Under the pieces are notes generated by a model. That model was given only the letters and a program-made list of their open reading frames with translations, was not told the origin of the DNA and did no database searches. DNA of 38,597 bases from contig JADFYL010000008.1 in the NCBI GenBank assembly GCA_015233045.1, forward strand, positions 1 through 38,597, in the 5' to 3' direction. The stretch is from Nitrospirota bacterium. GTDB lineage: Bacteria > Nitrospirota > Thermodesulfovibrionia > Thermodesulfovibrionales > Magnetobacteriaceae. A program made the translations under genes and the position numbers. Of this stretch, positions 16,000-25,023 are shown piece after piece. Each line of letters begins with the position of its first letter. The stretch's first letter is position 1.

Positions 16000-17436
16000 T
16001 TAGTTCGCGGCTCTGAAAAATTTAATGGCGGAAAGGATAGTTTTACCAATATGGCGAAGGCTCGTAAGCCTTAAAACGCCGAGTATAACCCTGGGTCTCA
16101 AATAAAACTCCCTCACCGCCTGCGCCCTTATCGCCTCAACCTCATCCCGTGTGATGGTATCCAGAGACATCACCGCCTGTTCCTGCCGAAATTGGGTGAA
16201 ATCAAGGGCGGAGATATTATCTAACCACCCTTCACTTATAGCCTGTTCATACAGGGCAGAGCCGGGAAAAGGCACGGCGCAGTAGAATTGGGCAAAATCC
16301 AACTCCAGCGAAAGCACACGCCTCACGGTCTGCCGCGCTGTGACGGGGGTTTCGTAAGGCAGGCCGAAAATCACATGCGCGGAGACCAACATCCCCGCCT
16401 TCCTGGTCAGCGATACAACCTGATTAGCACGGCTCACCTCTATGTCTTTTCTTACTCCTTTTAGTATGTTCGGGTCAAAGGATTCGATTCCATAGCTGAC
16501 CATCCAGCATCCGGCCTTGTTCATCAAGTATAATAGTTCCCCATCCACAGTGTCAATTCTGCTGTTGCAGACCCATGAGATGTGTAAATTATTGGCGATG
16601 ATGGCAGTGCAGAGCGACCTGACAAAAGAGGGGTTGGCCGTAAAGGTCTCAGTCCAAAAGAAAAAGTCCCGAATTGAAAATCTCTCCACCGCCTCTTTGA
16701 TTTCCTTCACTATCAGGTCAACCTTTCTTAGTCTCAACTTCCTGCCGTAGTAGGTACTACTCGTACAAAAGGTACACGGGAAATGACACCCCCGTTGAGG
16801 CATAACCATGAGAAACGGCCTGTTGCTTAGAGGAAGCCTGTATGCGTTGACATCAATAAGGCTCCAGTCGGGAAAGGGCAGGGCGTCAATGTCCGCGATG
16901 AACTCCCTTGCGGCGTTTCGCACAATCCTACCTTCGGCGTTTCTGAAGGTTATTCCAGACATGGATGTTAAATTTGATAGCCCGCCAGGCCTTTGGAGGG
17001 CGGTTATCGTCTCCATGATCGTAATTTCAGGTTCATTTCTGACGACGATGTCCAAAGATGGCGACTGCTCAAGTGATGTCTCATCAAGCGCGGTAACATG
17101 AGTTCCTAAGACGATTGTATAAACGGCGGGGTTCAGTTGCTTTACCACAGATGACAGGTTTAAATCTCCGGCGATGGACGGCGTTGCCACGCTCCATATA
17201 ACCGCATCGGGAGAAAATGCCCTGATTATATGTGTGACATCGTTGATTGCTATATCCTGAGCCGGGCAGTCTATGATTTTTATCTCATGGCCATTATCCC
17301 TCAGAAGCGTACCGATATAAACTAAGGATATGGGCGGCCAGAGCGTAGTCCAGATGGCGCTTTGCTGGGTGCAGCGCCCCTCGCGGGTGAATTTCTCCCC
17401 TCGCGGGGATGGGGGATTAAGCAGTAATAGTTTCAT
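16000..17436 (-). CDS. B12-binding-type radical SAM protein
   Basis: A 478-residue protein of the BchE/P-methylase-like group. The N-terminal Rossmann-like domain (1-145; MKLLLLNPPSP, GTLLRDNGHEIKIIDCPAQD) is the cobalamin-binding type, although the DxHxxG base-off motif is not visible. The radical SAM core begins at about 205 with C217, C221 and C224 (GCHFPCTFC), which bind the [4Fe-4S] cluster, followed by SYGIESFDPNILKGVRKD and HVIFGLPYET. The C-terminal 90 residues form the usual helical tail. Related enzymes methylate or rearrange unactivated carbon in lipids, glycans or natural products. It opens the six-gene minus-strand operon. The substrate is unknown. Confidence 0.88.
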   Translation of the reverse strand: MKLLLLNPPSPRGEKFTREGRCTQQSAIWTTLWPPISLVYIGTLLRDNGHEIKIIDCPAQDIAINDVTHIIRAFSPDAVIWSVATPSIAGDLNLSSVVKQLNPAVYTIVLGTHVTALDETSLEQSPSLDIVVRNEPEITIMETITALQRPGGLSNLTSMSGITFRNAEGRIVRNAAREFIADIDALPFPDWSLIDVNAYRLPLSNRPFLMVMPQRGCHFPCTFCTSSTYYGRKLRLRKVDLIVKEIKEAVERFSIRDFFFWTETFTANPSFVRSLCTAIIANNLHISWVCNSRIDTVDGELLYLMNKAGCWMVSYGIESFDPNILKGVRKDIEVSRANQVVSLTRKAGMLVSAHVIFGLPYETPVTARQTVRRVLSLELDFAQFYCAVPFPGSALYEQAISEGWLDNISALDFTQFRQEQAVMSLDTITRDEVEAIRAQAVREFYLRPRVILGVLRLTSLRHIGKTILSAIKFFRAAN

Positions 17437-17634
17437 CTGTTTGGCTCCGTTATAGGGAGTTGCACCCGTTGCCCATAAATCGAAAATCCTTCGACAAGCT
17501 CAGGATGCTTAGATAATGACAATAACGTTAGCGGTTTCACGCTCACCTGCGACATTTGTAATTCTACCATTTAGTCTTTCTTATAGTAAATCAATAGGTA
17601 TTAGCTGATGTAGAAATCTATAAGGAAGGTTAAC
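17437..17634. other. Intergenic region with a short REP-like palindrome
   Basis: This stretch separates the radical SAM operon from a small plus-strand gene. At about 17487-17506 it holds ATCCTTCGACAAGCTCAGGA, an imperfect palindrome that resembles a dispersed element I know from many bacterial genomes. The part from 17560 on is AT-rich and could supply a promoter for the small gene. I see no RNA gene. Confidence 0.4.
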
Positions 17635-17832
17635 ATGAATAGTAAATTTGTCAGCGAAACAATGCAAGAGGTATTTGAGAGCTTAATGAGCACGCCAACA
17701 GATCGTTTGCGTAAAATGCTTGACAATGCTCGTGATATGGGAATATCAGGTATTCTTGAATACACAAAGGCACTGGATGCCGCTGATACTATACATCAGG
17801 AAGATTGTGATAGCCTACTAGTTAAGCAATAA
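17635..17832 (+). CDS. Small hypothetical protein
   Basis: A 65-residue, acidic, probably helical protein (FVSETMQEVFESLMSTPTDR, then LRKMLDNARDMGISGILEYT). I do not recognise it. Support for a real gene is a good ribosome site (aaggaaggtt) 4-5 bp before ATG 17635 and a balanced composition without repeats. It stands alone on the plus strand between two minus-strand genes, with no obvious operon partner. It has one cysteine and no membrane segment. It could be a small regulator, or an antitoxin-like protein without a visible toxin. Confidence 0.5.
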   Translation: MNSKFVSETMQEVFESLMSTPTDRLRKMLDNARDMGISGILEYTKALDAADTIHQEDCDSLLVKQ

Positions 17833-17894
17833 CGCTGAAAGGCTCGGCACTTAGAGACTGCTAAAAGGGCAGGTGGGGCTTATTAGCAAATCGG

Positions 17895-18575
17895 TCATAT
17901 CAAATATTTAACCAAAGAATATACATACCTGAACCACACCTTAGTCAGCCGTACCTTCGATACGCCGGCCTGCCGCTTGTACTCGTGAGCAGGGATTTCA
18001 ACCAGCTTAAACCCGCGCTTTATGGTCTTCATGATCATTTCCTGCTCAATGGTAGTGATATTCTCCGTGAGGGCGAGTTTCCTTGCCACGTCGGTCCTTA
18101 TTGCCCTGAAACCGTTTTGGGAGTCACTGATTCTTACCCTGTAACGCCAGTTTATGCAGGCCGTAATAAAGGCGCTTCCCATCAGCCTGAAAAACTCGTC
18201 AAACCCGCCGTGCAGTTCACTAGAGCCGCCCAAAAGACGTGAACCAGTAACGTGGTCGGCCTCACCGTTTAGAATTGGCTCTATCAGGCGGGGAATGTCG
18301 TCGGGGTCGTGAGAGCCGTCCGCGTCTATAAAGACAATCAGCCCGCCCGTGACCTGTTTAATTGCCTCTCTCAATGCCGCGCCCTTGCCCTTGCCGTTGT
18401 CCTGTATGACCCTCGCGCCATGTTCGATTGCCGTCTGTGCCGTGTTATCTGCCGAAGGACCGTTGACCACAAGAATGTCACCACCATACTTCCGGCATCC
18501 ATCAATAACGCGGCCTATGGTATGTTCTTCGTTCAGGGCGGGAATAACTATTGATAGTCTCAACACCGGTGTCAT
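17895..18575 (-). CDS. Family 2 glycosyltransferase (dolichyl-phosphate-mannose-synthase-like)
   Basis: A GT-A fold glycosyltransferase of 226 residues from ATG 18575 (MTPVLRLSIVIPALNEE). It shows the nucleotide-sugar site VIPALNEEHTIGRVI, VNGPSADNTA in place of the usual VDDGSTDxT, KGKGAALREAI, and the metal-binding DADGSHDP. NGFRAIRTDVARKL, the acidic EQEM segment and EIPAHEYKRQAGVSKV follow, as in DPM1/polyprenyl-phosphate sugar synthases. There is no C-terminal membrane domain. An in-frame ATG at 18611 would add 12 residues outside the family pattern. It may make the lipid-linked sugar used by the GT39-like enzyme 3.6 kb away; this is an inference. Confidence 0.88.
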   Translation of the reverse strand: MTPVLRLSIVIPALNEEHTIGRVIDGCRKYGGDILVVNGPSADNTAQTAIEHGARVIQDNGKGKGAALREAIKQVTGGLIVFIDADGSHDPDDIPRLIEPILNGEADHVTGSRLLGGSSELHGGFDEFFRLMGSAFITACINWRYRVRISDSQNGFRAIRTDVARKLALTENITTIEQEMIMKTIKRGFKLVEIPAHEYKRQAGVSKVRLTKVWFRYVYSLVKYLI

Positions 18576-18646
18576 TCCAATATGTTGCCATAGGTTAAAC
18601 CAAATATGCAAATTTCCATTCTCAAAAATTTCTCAAAAAAAAACAC

Positions 18647-18675
18647 TTGACAAAACGGTTGAATCCTTGCATAAT
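18647..18675 (+). promoter_or_regulatory. Candidate promoter of the pilY1 operon (sigma-70, overlapping a sigma-54-like site)
   Basis: TTGACA (18647-18652) and CATAAT (18670-18675) are separated by 17 bp, a good sigma-70 fit. An A9 run (18635-18643) lies just upstream. Within the same stretch GG (18657-18658) and GC (18669-18670) are 10 bp apart with TTGCAT at the -12 side, as in sigma-54 promoters; the -24 side (CGGTTG) is weak. Pilin genes are often sigma-54 controlled, so both readings are worth noting. Confidence 0.5.
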
Positions 18676-18732
18676 AGGAATTGAGTATAATAGTTATACA
18701 TGATAGCATGTCGAAGGTAAAAAGTTGTAGGA

Positions 18733-18754
18733 TAGGAGCGTAATAGGAACGTAA
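18733..18754 (+). promoter_or_regulatory. 11-bp direct repeat in the pilY1 leader
   Basis: TAGGAGCGTAA (18733-18743) is followed directly by TAGGAACGTAA (18744-18754), one mismatch, one helical turn apart. They lie 54 bp before the start codon, downstream of the proposed promoter. They could be an operator, or, since GGA recurs (also at 18730), CsrA-type RNA sites. Confidence 0.35.
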
Positions 18755-18807
18755 ATCGTTGAGGGAAGACATTATAGATAAATACCACTAACAGAGAGGG
18801 ATTGAAG

Positions 18808-21800
18808 ATGCTGACAACGACAAAAAGACATACACACAGAGTATCCTGCCGCAGTGTAAACAATTTAAAAAGGGGGCTTTATCTGGTAAGTCTGTTGTTT
18901 TTGACGGCGTTTTTGTTATTCGCGGCACATCCTGCCGAGGCCCACTGGACGGTGGATGTGTGTAAAACCGGGGCTGGCGGCGGCAACGTAGCCCAAGCTA
19001 TGAATAATGGTTCTCAGTCCGGCGCAGAGTCCACCTGTTCAAATCCCTGTACGAACTGCTGTGCCGGCAATATTGCCAGCGTCTATTGCTTTCAGTACTC
19101 AGGGAGCAGCGGTGTCACTGATGTAACTCTGACTGCGACAGCGAACTCTGGAAGCACATTCGCGGGCTGGACGGCCTGCGGCGGACAGTCAAATAACTGT
19201 GACGCCGGCACATGTAATTGGAATGGCTGTAATGGAACAGGTACCTGTCATAACGTATATTCTAATAGTAATTCTTATTGTATCTCCGCCGCGTTTAACA
19301 GCAATGCGACCACAACTACCACCACGGCAAGCACCACTACGACCACGGCGGCGACCTCGACTACAACCTCCACTACATCTTCGACGACCTCCACTACGAC
19401 CACGTCTATCTCCGCAACCAACTCGTCCATGTCCAATTATTGTAACGGTACCTCTACCCCTCCATTTATGGGCGCGAGTGTATCGCCACTTCTCATGCTT
19501 GATATATCAAAAGACCACAAGAACAGTTATAAGGCCTATAACGACTACAGCGATCTCAACGGCGATGGAACGGTTGAGACACAGTACACAGGAAGCATTA
19601 CATACTACGGTTATTTCGATCCAACTAAGTGTTACACATACTCGGGAGGTACCACTAGTTCATATACGAATTCGGCGTACTATTTCTCACCTTCCTATGT
19701 GTCGTCCACCACTCCGGCCACATGTAACGGCAGCACATGGAGCGGGAATTTTTTGAACTGGGCTACCATGTCGCGAATGGACGTCCTCAGAAAGGTACTT
19801 TATGGGGGATATAGAGTAACGGATACCGCGACTTCGACAATACTACAAAGACAATTTCTCCCGCAGGACGCCCATAGCTGGGCAAAGATATATACCCCCG
19901 GCACAGGGGATCCTACGATAAGCCAGTTGACGCCCTTGCCGAACACCGCCAGTATTACCATTTGTAATACAACGGTGGCCGCCTCGACAAATCCCCCCGC
20001 TATGCGTGTTGCCAGCGGTTCATGGCCATACTGGGCATCGGATGAAAGGTGGCAGTGTGCGAGGGCTGGAGAATATAACAACGGCGCTCAGTGGGAAGTA
20101 AGGCGTGCCCCCGCGGCAACCGGCGGTTACATGGACTATATAGTGCAAGTGCAGGTCTGTAACTCATCCTTAATTGGAAGCGAAAGGTGCCAGTTGTATC
20201 CAAGCGGCAACTATAAGCCAATCGGCCTATTGCAGGCCTACGGCGAGAGTTCGAAAATGTACTTCGGGCTTATGACCGGCAGTTGGATAAAGAATAAATC
20301 CGGTGGGGTGCTGCGCAAAAACATCGGCCCGATTACAAACGAAGTAAACTATACGACCGATGGGACATTTTGCATAAATAGCCACGGCACCGCCAACACG
20401 GCCTGCGTTACGAGTACAGGAGTTCCGGGTATTATTGATACGCTGAACAAGATAAAGATCTACAGGTACAACTATGGTTCAGGTTGGAGTGACGGCACGT
20501 ATAATACTAACGACGCCTGCTCATGGGGAAACCAGAGTTTTACTGAATCATCAGGCGGCACCTGTACCAACTGGGGAAATCCCATAGCCGAGATATATTA
20601 TGAATCCCTGAGATACTTTATGGGAAAGACCACGCCCACGTCGGCATTCAGCACTGATGACAGCTCTATCGTCACAGGGCTTAGTCCAGTTACATGGCAA
20701 GACCCCTACGCGACATATCCATATTGTGCCAAGCCGTTTATCATGGTTATAAGCGACGTGGCCCCAAGTTTTGACTCCGACCAGCTTCCCGGAGTAAACA
20801 GCAATTTTGGAAGCGGGCTGACGGCAGATATAGGAGTCAACGGTACCCTTCTTAATGTCGCCACACAGACCGACATAGTAGGGGGAAGCGCTAACGGAGG
20901 GGAGAATGTATCGGGGAATTATTTTATCGGTCAGTCCGGTTCGACAAACGATACGATAAGCGGCGTCACAACCAATATATGTACAAGTAAGAATGTTAGC
21001 TCGTTGTCATCTTTAAGGGGCCTTTGCGCTACCGCCCCGAACTTTCAGGGATCGTATTACCTTGCCGGTCTTGCCTATTGGGCGCACATCAACGACCTGA
21101 GAAGCTCCGGCAATACTCCTAATAACGCCATCACAGGCGATAATGTTACCCAGAACGTTACTACTTATTCCATAGCCCTGAGTACCACACTTCCGAATTT
21201 GACTCATAAGGTGGGTTCATCTGGCCAGTACAGTATTAATTTCATTCCTGCATGCTACAACAGCTCGAATGGCAATCCCTGTACGCTGGTCAATTTTATT
21301 ATTGACAGCAACGCCACCATCTGTACAAACCCTCCTTCCGGTACCGTCCTAGGTCGTTATTTCATAACATGGGAGGACTCACCCCAGGGAGGAGACTACG
21401 ACATGGACGCCGACGGTTGTTTGTACATTACCGCTAATAACGCGGTAAATCCTCCCACTGTTACTTTTTCGACCACTATGACCGGCAGTTCCACACCCTT
21501 TAATATGAACATGGGTTATATAGTAAGCGGCACAACTACCGATGGCCCCCACTACCTGGCTACGAACTGTAACAGCAGCTCCGCTACCCCAAATACCGGC
21601 CTGCTTGCCAGTGGGAACTGTGGGGTTAACTTTACGACAGTTCCGTCTGCCTCAGGCACTCCCCCCACTAACAACGCTAATATAGGTTCTTTAACTCACA
21701 CCGTTAATACCTCTGCCTCTACTGTTAAGCTCCTGAACGACCCGCTCTGGTATGCCGCTAAGTGGGGCGGCTTCACAGACAGCAACAGCAACAATATGCC

Positions 21801-24339
21801 CGACAATACAACTGAGTGGACAACCGGCGTCAACGGCACGGGCGTTCCAGACAACTACTATCTGGTCACTAATCCTTCAACGCTTGAGACGCAGCTTGAA
21901 ACGGCCTTCCTTAAGATTCTCAAGCAGACATCCTCCGGCACCGCCGCGACGGTTCTTTCACAGAGGACACAGGCCGGTGCCAATATCATGCAGGTACTTT
22001 TTTACCCGAACAAGTACTTTACCGGCAACACCGAGATTTCATGGGTTGGCTATCTCAACAATCTCTGGTTTTACAACACCAGCTCAGTACAGGAAATCAG
22101 GGAAGACACGGTTAACGACTTCAAGTTAAATCTCACAAACGACAATGTCATAAATTTTTCGGTTGTGAACAACAACCCCATCATCCAACTGTATAGCGAC
22201 ACAACCGGTTCCGGTACCCTGACCTCGCTGACGCCATCTACCGAGACCTTCGATACCCTCAACACTATTTGGGAGGCGGGAGGAAACAGCCGCGACCCAT
22301 CAAGTTTAAACAGCACCACTACGGCTTACACAGGTAATTTTTATGATTTGTACCATGACAACGCCACAGTGAGGACGATATATGGAAACGGCAGCAGCGG
22401 CCTCGCACTGTTCAATACAAGTAACGCGAGCCAGTTCAGCTCATACATGGGCACCACAATGGTCGCGTCGGCTACCGTGAACGATATAATAAACTATACC
22501 CGCGGGATTGACAAGGCGGGGCTTAGAAACAGGACTACCGCGAATCAGGGCTTTAGTGCACTGAACGTATGGAAACTGGGCGATATTGTTTACTCGACTC
22601 CTTTTTTACAGCAGTACACGCCGTCTTCCAGTAACGGCAACGCCGACTACTGGGTGGCCTATGTGGGTGCCAACGATGGAATGCTCCACGCCTTTAAGGC
22701 TGGCAAACTCTCCACCAGTGGCCTTGGCGCCGGCGAAGTAGAGCAATTAAGTGGCTCAGGCCTCGGCCAGGAACTATGGGGGTTCATTCCGAGGAACTCT
22801 CTGCCCTATCTGCGCTACCTGGCAGACCCCTCCTATTCGCCAAACTCAGGCTGCCACATATATTTTAATGACCTCAAGCCCTATGTATATACCTACACAC
22901 CAACTGGCGCGTCCGCTCAGAAGGTAGTCCTGATAGGCGGAATGCGTTTGGGCGGGGGATGTGGATGCGGCGGCGGCACCTGCCCCGCGAACACAGACGT
23001 ATATACCCCTCCAAGTGATACGTGTTCCACCGCTAATCGCACTGACACTACGTCGCCGATGAGCGCCTGTGTCGGCCTATCCTCGTACTATGCCCTTGAT
23101 GTTACTAATCCAACATCGCCGACCTTACTGTGGGAATTTTCTCATCCCCAACTGGGTTTCTCCTACTCAGGCCCTGCGGTTATAAACAGGGGCGGGAATT
23201 TGATGGTCATGTTTCTCTCAGGGCCGCAGACGTATACTGGCCGCTCATATCAGGATTTACAGACCTTTACCCTGGCCTTAAACAATGACTTTACGATAAA
23301 CTCCACCGCGACTGGCAGCAGTGGCGGCGTATATAAGTACGACACGGGTATCGCACGCGCCTACGGAGGCAGATTATTTACCACAGGGCTTGATGTTAAC
23401 GGCGACGGCAATACCGACTGGGTTGTGTTTGGCTACTCCTCGGCCACAGACAATACATGGAGCAATGTCTCTGGCGGGCTTATGTCAGTTTATACCGGCG
23501 CGGCAACTCCTCCTACATCCTCCGCCGCGACATGCAGTGGAAACGCGTGCCCAAGCGGCCATTGGTCAAACTGCTGGGGTTACAACACAAGTTACTTCAA
23601 CCTGTACGGCCCTATTACCAGCAAGGTGGAGATTGATAAGTGCTTTAGTCAATACTATGTCTTCGCTGGGACGGGAAAATACTTTACCTCGCTGGATTCA
23701 TACAATGTGGTTAACGGTGGCGGGACTGTACTTTCGGGAGACTTCCTGTATGGTTCTCCATTTAACTGTGATCAGAACGGGTGCTGTGACAACACTACCG
23801 TAACTCAGCTTTCGAACTCCACCGTGCCCAATACGTGTAACTCGCTTACCGGCACTTCCAAAAAGCCTTCATGGACAGTCCCGCTTGATGCCCCGGAGAC
23901 TGTCAATAGCATATCATATTTAGGTGAGCGTGATATATCTGACCCGGTGTTTACCTCCAATATGATCTTCTTTACCACCACACAGCCTACATCGGACGTG
24001 TGTTCTTTTGGAGGCAGGTCAAGGGAAATGGTCTTCAACTGCGCGACGGCGGCGGCTCCAGGCTCTGCCCTTGATAACTGTACAGGCTATACAATCCCCA
24101 CGTCAACTTTGCAGGGGACATTGTTTATGCAGCTTTCCACAAGCGCGATAACCAAGATTTCTGTAAAAACCGGGTTCCATACGTTAGGCTCCAGCGATAC
24201 AAACCAATCCTCGCTGCAGACTAACCCCATGGGCGCTGTCACAACATGGATGCCTGGAATAGCCCCCGAATCGAGCACCCCTTACACGGCGCCATCTTCC
24301 AGCGCGTTTGGGAAGGTACTGAATTGGATGGAGAGGTGA
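18808..24339 (+). CDS. pilY1: PilY1-type pilus tip adhesin
   Basis: A very large (1843-residue) secreted protein that should prime, cap or tip the type IV pilus. ATG 18808 is chosen over TTG 18802 because agagaggg is 7 bp upstream. A signal peptide (about 1-45, hydrophobic YLVSLLFLTAFLLFAA, cleavage after AEA) is followed by a Cys-rich domain (46-165) with VTLTATANSGSTFAGW, which resembles divergent InlB B-repeats, then a Thr-rich linker (168-199). The PilC/PilY1 part shows SPLLMLDISKDHKNSYKAYN, DLNGDGTVE (about 249) and FLNWATMSRMDVLRKVLYGG. The C-terminal beta-propeller has WVAYVGANDGMLHAFKAG and a calcium-type loop DVNGDGNTDW (about 1529). Many cysteines imply periplasmic disulfides. It leads the minor-pilin operon. 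Confidence 0.93.
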   Translation: MLTTTKRHTHRVSCRSVNNLKRGLYLVSLLFLTAFLLFAAHPAEAHWTVDVCKTGAGGGNVAQAMNNGSQSGAESTCSNPCTNCCAGNIASVYCFQYSGSSGVTDVTLTATANSGSTFAGWTACGGQSNNCDAGTCNWNGCNGTGTCHNVYSNSNSYCISAAFNSNATTTTTTASTTTTTAATSTTTSTTSSTTSTTTTSISATNSSMSNYCNGTSTPPFMGASVSPLLMLDISKDHKNSYKAYNDYSDLNGDGTVETQYTGSITYYGYFDPTKCYTYSGGTTSSYTNSAYYFSPSYVSSTTPATCNGSTWSGNFLNWATMSRMDVLRKVLYGGYRVTDTATSTILQRQFLPQDAHSWAKIYTPGTGDPTISQLTPLPNTASITICNTTVAASTNPPAMRVASGSWPYWASDERWQCARAGEYNNGAQWEVRRAPAATGGYMDYIVQVQVCNSSLIGSERCQLYPSGNYKPIGLLQAYGESSKMYFGLMTGSWIKNKSGGVLRKNIGPITNEVNYTTDGTFCINSHGTANTACVTSTGVPGIIDTLNKIKIYRYNYGSGWSDGTYNTNDACSWGNQSFTESSGGTCTNWGNPIAEIYYESLRYFMGKTTPTSAFSTDDSSIVTGLSPVTWQDPYATYPYCAKPFIMVISDVAPSFDSDQLPGVNSNFGSGLTADIGVNGTLLNVATQTDIVGGSANGGENVSGNYFIGQSGSTNDTISGVTTNICTSKNVSSLSSLRGLCATAPNFQGSYYLAGLAYWAHINDLRSSGNTPNNAITGDNVTQNVTTYSIALSTTLPNLTHKVGSSGQYSINFIPACYNSSNGNPCTLVNFIIDSNATICTNPPSGTVLGRYFITWEDSPQGGDYDMDADGCLYITANNAVNPPTVTFSTTMTGSSTPFNMNMGYIVSGTTTDGPHYLATNCNSSSATPNTGLLASGNCGVNFTTVPSASGTPPTNNANIGSLTHTVNTSASTVKLLNDPLWYAAKWGGFTDSNSNNMPDNTTEWTTGVNGTGVPDNYYLVTNPSTLETQLETAFLKILKQTSSGTAATVLSQRTQAGANIMQVLFYPNKYFTGNTEISWVGYLNNLWFYNTSSVQEIREDTVNDFKLNLTNDNVINFSVVNNNPIIQLYSDTTGSGTLTSLTPSTETFDTLNTIWEAGGNSRDPSSLNSTTTAYTGNFYDLYHDNATVRTIYGNGSSGLALFNTSNASQFSSYMGTTMVASATVNDIINYTRGIDKAGLRNRTTANQGFSALNVWKLGDIVYSTPFLQQYTPSSSNGNADYWVAYVGANDGMLHAFKAGKLSTSGLGAGEVEQLSGSGLGQELWGFIPRNSLPYLRYLADPSYSPNSGCHIYFNDLKPYVYTYTPTGASAQKVVLIGGMRLGGGCGCGGGTCPANTDVYTPPSDTCSTANRTDTTSPMSACVGLSSYYALDVTNPTSPTLLWEFSHPQLGFSYSGPAVINRGGNLMVMFLSGPQTYTGRSYQDLQTFTLALNNDFTINSTATGSSGGVYKYDTGIARAYGGRLFTTGLDVNGDGNTDWVVFGYSSATDNTWSNVSGGLMSVYTGAATPPTSSAATCSGNACPSGHWSNCWGYNTSYFNLYGPITSKVEIDKCFSQYYVFAGTGKYFTSLDSYNVVNGGGTVLSGDFLYGSPFNCDQNGCCDNTTVTQLSNSTVPNTCNSLTGTSKKPSWTVPLDAPETVNSISYLGERDISDPVFTSNMIFFTTTQPTSDVCSFGGRSREMVFNCATAAAPGSALDNCTGYTIPTSTLQGTLFMQLSTSAITKISVKTGFHTLGSSDTNQSSLQTNPMGAVTTWMPGIAPESSTPYTAPSSSAFGKVLNWMER
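19309..19404 (+). repeat. Thr-rich low-complexity linker in pilY1
   Basis: About 32 codons, nearly all ACN (Thr) with some Ser and Ala, join the N-terminal Cys-rich module to the PilY1 body. The imperfect ACC/ACT/ACG repetition makes it prone to in-frame length change. Confidence 0.85.
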
Positions 24340-24351
24340 CGAGGATAACTT

Positions 24352-25023
24352 ATGATTACTAATAATGATAATAGAGGCTTCACCCTTGTGGAGGTCATGG
24401 TGGTAGTGGCGATTATGGGTGTAATCGCGGGGTTGCTTGTGTATCAGATGGCCGGTCAGAAGGCGAAAAGCAACTCCGAGGCATCGGTAAAGCAGATGTA
24501 CTCTGACTTGTCCGAGATGCGGGCTGACGCTATGTCGCAAAAGAACGCGTTTGGAGCTTTTTTGACTGGCACCGCCACCGCCAATTTCAGCTTCACAAGC
24601 TATGCGTTGCGTTCGGATAACGACAGTGATGGTTCCATTACGGACACTGGCGGCTTTGCCACAGTGCGAACGACCACACTGTCACAGCTTGCCCCACTGA
24701 CGGTGTTAAACTCGATTACGGACATAACCTATGATAACAAGGGCTTTTTGTCAACCGCCAGCCCTGTAGAAATTTACGCGCCATGCCCTGGCTGCGATGC
24801 CGGTTCAGTGTCTGGCTGCAAAGGCGCATACGAAAACACTGCCTGTACATCTGCCACGGCTACGAGCTGCTGCAGGATGGCGGATATGTCAACAAATTGT
24901 AGTGACGCCTCGTATCCAGAGTTCTCCTGTCTTGTCCTGACGGTGAATTTTATAAAAATGGGAAAGTGGTGTGACGCAAACCAAAATGGAGTGTATGACA
25001 GTGGCGAATGTGTCCTTAAATAA
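24352..25023 (+). CDS. FimT/GspH-type minor pilin
   Basis: A 223-residue class-III-signal prepilin. The leader MITNNDNRG is cleaved before F10 (GFTLVEVMVVVAIMGVIAGL), with the +5 glutamate (E14) and a hydrophobic N-helix. The C-terminal region has several cysteine pairs (CPGCDAGSVSGCKGAYENTA, SCCRM) that would form disulfides. The position straight after pilY1 and before PilV/W/X-type genes identifies it as a FimT/GspH-like initiator. It begins 12 bp after the pilY1 stop. The next gene starts inside its 3' end in another frame. Confidence 0.85.
   Translation: MITNNDNRGFTLVEVMVVVAIMGVIAGLLVYQMAGQKAKSNSEASVKQMYSDLSEMRADAMSQKNAFGAFLTGTATANFSFTSYALRSDNDSDGSITDTGGFATVRTTTLSQLAPLTVLNSITDITYDNKGFLSTASPVEIYAPCPGCDAGSVSGCKGAYENTACTSATATSCCRMADMSTNCSDASYPEFSCLVLTVNFIKMGKWCDANQNGVYDSGECVLK

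Noticed and set aside
18612-18807. c-di-GMP (GEMM) riboswitch before pilY1
   Set aside because: The conserved GEMM core segments (such as GGGCAAACC and GACGCAAAGCC) are not found in the leader.
24971-24994. GTG 24971 as the pilV start
   Set aside because: It gives a longer leader with no ribosome site. It is not excluded, but ATG 24995 has ggag upstream and gives a more usual prepilin leader.
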